A DNA stretch of 64,000 nt from Pseudomonas fluorescens (GTDB lineage: Bacteria; Pseudomonadota; Gammaproteobacteria; Pseudomonadales; Pseudomonadaceae): NCBI RefSeq assembly GCF_902497775.2, contig NZ_OZ024668.1, positions 3,394,326-3,458,325 on the forward strand. The letters run 5' to 3'. Below, piece after piece: positions 63,975-64,000 of this stretch. The notes beneath the pieces were generated by a model. The model saw only the letters and a program-made list of their open reading frames with translations. It did not search any database and was not told where the DNA came from. Position numbers and translations under genes: made by a program. Each line of letters begins with the position of its first letter. Position 1 is the stretch's first letter.

Positions 63975-64000
63975 GAAAGCCCCCCAGCCAAATACGTACT

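Overview
The window reads as chromosome of a fluorescent Pseudomonas, most like the P. putida / P. fluorescens groups. The case rests on high GC with strong third-position bias, REP palindromes of the Pseudomonas type, a SoxR-monooxygenase pair, the hupB-ppiD-nppDCBA-mltD-gloB-rnhA-dnaQ-ldcA order known from P. aeruginosa (PA1804-PA1818 region), and a fadDx-type acyl-CoA cluster known from P. putida. No tRNA, rRNA, CRISPR array, insertion sequence or phage gene was seen. Family and species statements come from recognition and memory; no search was run.

Layout. 1-4.2 kb: end of an RhtA-like exporter, a small lipoprotein, an M24B aminopeptidase and a stand-alone cysteine desulfurase. 4.2-6.4 kb: an AT-rich divergent region, then a 43-aa protein, a DUF3182 protein and an alpha/beta hydrolase, apparently one operon. 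6.4-7.3 kb: soxR and a divergent monooxygenase sharing a textbook SoxR box. 7.3-12.1 kb: an FAD/NAD(P) oxidoreductase, a GlxA-type regulator, a cysteine hydrolase, an XRE-cupin regulator and a divergent DMT exporter. 12.2-18.3 kb: a complete Mrp/Mnh cation/proton antiporter operon with subunits A and B fused. 18.3-22 kb: small conserved unknowns, a chemoreceptor with a C-terminal cytoplasmic sensor, and a DksA paralogue with a reduced zinc finger.

22.3-26.9 kb: an alcohol-oxidation module made of a hybrid sensor kinase (ErcS type), an iron-containing alcohol dehydrogenase (ErcA type), an orphan 23-residue pqqA with no pqqBCDE beside it, and an ExaC/AldB-type aldehyde dehydrogenase. 27.1-42 kb: two giant (about 1500 aa) DUF6543 'dermonecrotic toxin' family proteins on either side of a five-gene short-chain acyl-CoA oxidation operon. 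The second ends in leucine-rich repeats and an NEL E3 ubiquitin-ligase domain with a Cys-x-Asp motif, so it looks like an effector aimed at eukaryotic cells. 42-46.1 kb: an AraC regulator, then a LysR regulator divergent from phnWX (2-aminoethylphosphonate degradation). 46.1-51.5 kb: an FMN reductase, a small unknown, lysine decarboxylase, DnaQ, RNase HI and a methyltransferase. 51.6-61.4 kb: gloB, mltD and the five-gene nppA1A2BCD-type peptide importer. 61.5-64 kb: ppiD and hupB, the latter with a recognisable sigma-70 promoter.

The points most worth following are the orphan pqqA in the alcohol module, the NEL ligase / DUF6543 pair, the little-described 43-aa / DUF3182 / hydrolase operon, and several operator-like palindromes in divergent intergenic regions.
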